From positions 558,001-622,000 of the forward strand of contig CAWKAA010000002.1 in assembly GCA_963847515.1 (NCBI GenBank): a stretch of DNA of 64,000 nt, read 5' to 3'. This document shows positions 62,604 to 64,000 of the stretch, piece after piece (within the stretch, counting starts at the first letter, position 1; every line of letters begins with the position of its first letter). The DNA is from QHXW01 sp963847515. GTDB lineage: Bacteria; Acidobacteriota; Terriglobia; Bryobacterales; Bryobacteraceae. Made by a program: the position numbers and the translations under genes. The notes under the pieces are model-generated. The model was not told the origin of the DNA and did no database searches. It worked only from the letters and a program-made list of their open reading frames with translations.

Positions 62604-63629
62604 ATGAGACCCTTATTCCTTCGTCTGGCAGCCCTGGCGATCGGAGCGACCTTGCTCACTTCCGCCTACTACCGCATCAACTCATCCACGGTCATGACGC
62701 AAGCCGCGCAGCATTTTCTAGCGTCCCTGACCCCTGAGCAGCGCACCCAGGCGACTTTCGCGTTTCAGGAAGACGAGCGCCTCAACTGGCACTACATCCC
62801 CAAAGAGCGCAAGGGCCTCCCGCTGCTCGATATGACGATGCCGCAGAAAGCGCTGGCGCACGCGCTGCTGAGCGCGGGCTTGTCCCAGCAGGGTTACATC
62901 AAGGCGGTCACCATCATGAGCCTTGACGACATCCTTCGCATCATGGAAAACGATGACGGCAACCGCCGAAATCCCGAGAAGTACTACTTCACGGTCTTCG
63001 GCGAGCCATCGGACACTGGAACTTGGGGATTCCGCGTGGAAGGCCACCATCTCAGCCAGAACTTCACCGTCGTGAACGGCAAAGTAGCGGACACGCCGAG
63101 CTTCTTCGGCGCCAACCCGGCGGAGGTTCGCGAGGGGCCCCGCAAAGGGCTGCGCACGCTCGCCGCCGAGGAGGATCTCGGTCGGGACCTGATGGAATCG
63201 CTCACTCCGGAAGAAAAGAAGGTAGCCATTGTCACCGCCGACGCCTATAAGGACATCCTGACGGAGGCCTCGCGCAAGGCAGCGCTGGCGGGCCAGCCGT
63301 CCGGCCTTTCAGCGGCGAAGATGAGCAAGAAGCAATTCGAACTGCTGCAGACTCTAATTTCTAATTACGCGCAAAACGTACCCGAGCAGCTAGCACAGGC
63401 ACGCATGGAGCAGCTTAAGAAAGCGGGCACGAACGTATTCTTCGCGTGGGCCGGGGTTGAACAGCGCGGTGGACCGCATTATTACCGCATTCAGACGCCG
63501 ACATTTCTGATCGAGTACGATAACACGCAGAACAACGCCAACCACATCCACAGCGTCTGGCGCGATTTCAACGGTGATTTCGGGCTGGACCTGTTAGCCA
63601 TGCATTACCAGGCGAGCCACGGACGCTAG
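62604..63629 (+). CDS. DUF3500 domain protein, exported
   Basis: 341 residues; signal-like N-terminus (LFLRLAALAIGATLLTSAYY). The DUF3500 pattern is visible: ASLTPEQRTQATFAFQEDER, LNWHYIPKERKGLPLLDMT, KALAHALLSAGLSQQGYIKA, YYFTVFGEPSDTGTWGFRVE, GHHLSQNFTVVNG, and near the end FFAWAGVEQRGGPHYYRIQ, FLIEYDNTQNNANHIHSVWR and the last D-F-G-x-D-L-L block. The conserved His, Tyr and Asp could bind metal, but no activity is known for the family to my knowledge. The ribosome site is CAGGAGCC before ATG 62604. It stands 76 bases after the M23 gene on the same strand. Confidence 0.88.
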   Translation: MRPLFLRLAALAIGATLLTSAYYRINSSTVMTQAAQHFLASLTPEQRTQATFAFQEDERLNWHYIPKERKGLPLLDMTMPQKALAHALLSAGLSQQGYIKAVTIMSLDDILRIMENDDGNRRNPEKYYFTVFGEPSDTGTWGFRVEGHHLSQNFTVVNGKVADTPSFFGANPAEVREGPRKGLRTLAAEEDLGRDLMESLTPEEKKVAIVTADAYKDILTEASRKAALAGQPSGLSAAKMSKKQFELLQTLISNYAQNVPEQLAQARMEQLKKAGTNVFFAWAGVEQRGGPHYYRIQTPTFLIEYDNTQNNANHIHSVWRDFNGDFGLDLLAMHYQASHGR

Positions 63630-63903
63630 GCGCGCGCCCTACGAGATTCAAATCAACAATTGATGTAGGCGAAACTTAGTTTCAGGGCCGAAGTTTGATT
63701 TCTACGCTCCCCTGTAGCCGGATCATGAACTTCAGCAGGATTCACCGACGTTGCGTGTGATGCCCGCTATGGCCGCTGATCGGCCTTGGGAACTGACGGG
63801 CCGTGTTGCAGCGTGAGAGATGGCTGCGCAGTTTTTCATTAACACATGATGAACATAGCAACTGCGTAAGGCCGCCGGACGTTTGCATCAACAGGAGGCT
63901 GAT

Positions 63904-64000
63904 ATGAAGCGAGCACTCTTGTTCGTGCTACTTGTTTTCTCGTTGACCGGTTGCGCCGTGCGCGAGCGTTATTATGGGCCTGATCGGTATTGGCGGGACC
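63904..64000 (+). CDS. Lipoprotein, 3' end outside window
   Basis: ATG 63904 has a strong AGGAGG at 63893-63898. The visible part is MKRALLFVLLVFSLTGCAVR followed by ERYYGPDRYWRD. It is a lipoprotein signal with lipobox SLTGC, and then a Tyr/Arg-rich start. The family cannot be told from 32 residues. The 274 bases before it (63630-63903) hold nothing I can name. Confidence 0.7.
   Translation, partial: MKRALLFVLLVFSLTGCAVRERYYGPDRYWRD

Overview
The window looks like chromosome of an Acidobacteriota bacterium, probably near Solibacter/Bryobacter. This is inferred from gene content, not from a marker gene. The signs are an ADOP-type MacB/FtsX permease, a 1135-residue Oar-like TonB-dependent receptor with an N-terminal carboxypeptidase-regulatory domain, a Ser/Thr kinase fused to TPRs, DUF2911, FecR/DUF6600 and DUF3500 proteins, many Tat- or Sec-exported enzymes of ThuA, Gfo/Idh and SMP-30 type, and GC-rich coding. 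I see no rRNA, tRNA, CRISPR array, phage or intact insertion sequence.

Layout. 1-6.4 kb: exported and cytosolic proteins of little-known function, a methyltransferase, and an ADOP permease cut off by a convergent, frameshifted zinc alcohol dehydrogenase. 7.5-10.4 kb: a STAS protein, a sulfite-oxidase-type molybdoenzyme and an IclR regulator. 10.4-19.4 kb: a same-strand locus behind a promoter that overlaps two palindromes; it encodes the TonB-dependent receptor, a long exported TPR protein (frameshifted), an SMP-30 lactonase-like protein, an ABM-like protein, a ThuA-like protein and a VOC protein, and reads as an uptake-and-catabolism unit for an unknown substrate. 19.5-23.1 kb: alcohol dehydrogenase, cupin and aldo/keto reductase in one operon, divergent from an AraC-type regulator (a YqhC/YqhD/DkgA-like arrangement). 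23.2-28.4 kb: a disrupted small gene, a TlpA-like thioredoxin protein, an overlapping operon of two leaderless HtrA-like proteases plus a LuxR-type regulator with a degenerate receiver, and Tag glycosylase. 28.3-34.7 kb: a VapC/antitoxin pair, an FG-GAP repeat protein and an RND efflux pump with its adaptor. 35-39.9 kb: a PLP decarboxylase, a kinase-TPR protein and a YndJ-like membrane protein. 39.9-42 kb: a stretch crowded with reading-frame breaks. 42-48.6 kb: an amidase, a FecR/DUF6600 protein, a HigA antitoxin with a deleted HigB, HNH, ComF and LigA. 48.6-52.7 kb: lipid kinase, Rrf2 regulator, ClpP, SDR and GNAT. 52.8-64 kb: ceramidase-like, phospholipase-C-like and penicillin-acylase-like secreted enzymes, a Gfo/Idh protein, an ABC-2 permease, an M23 peptidase, a DUF3500 protein and the start of a lipoprotein.

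Two themes deserve attention. First, the proteases at 25.4-27.1 kb and the regulator at 27.1-27.8 kb are translationally linked, lack export signals and carry a Glu where the receiver phospho-acceptor Asp should be; this is the best candidate for an undescribed system. Second, at least eight genes carry single-base frame breaks that restore good homology when corrected. Many could be sequence errors rather than real pseudogenes, so 'pseudogene' labels here are provisional. Function names rest on motifs read by eye; no database search was run.
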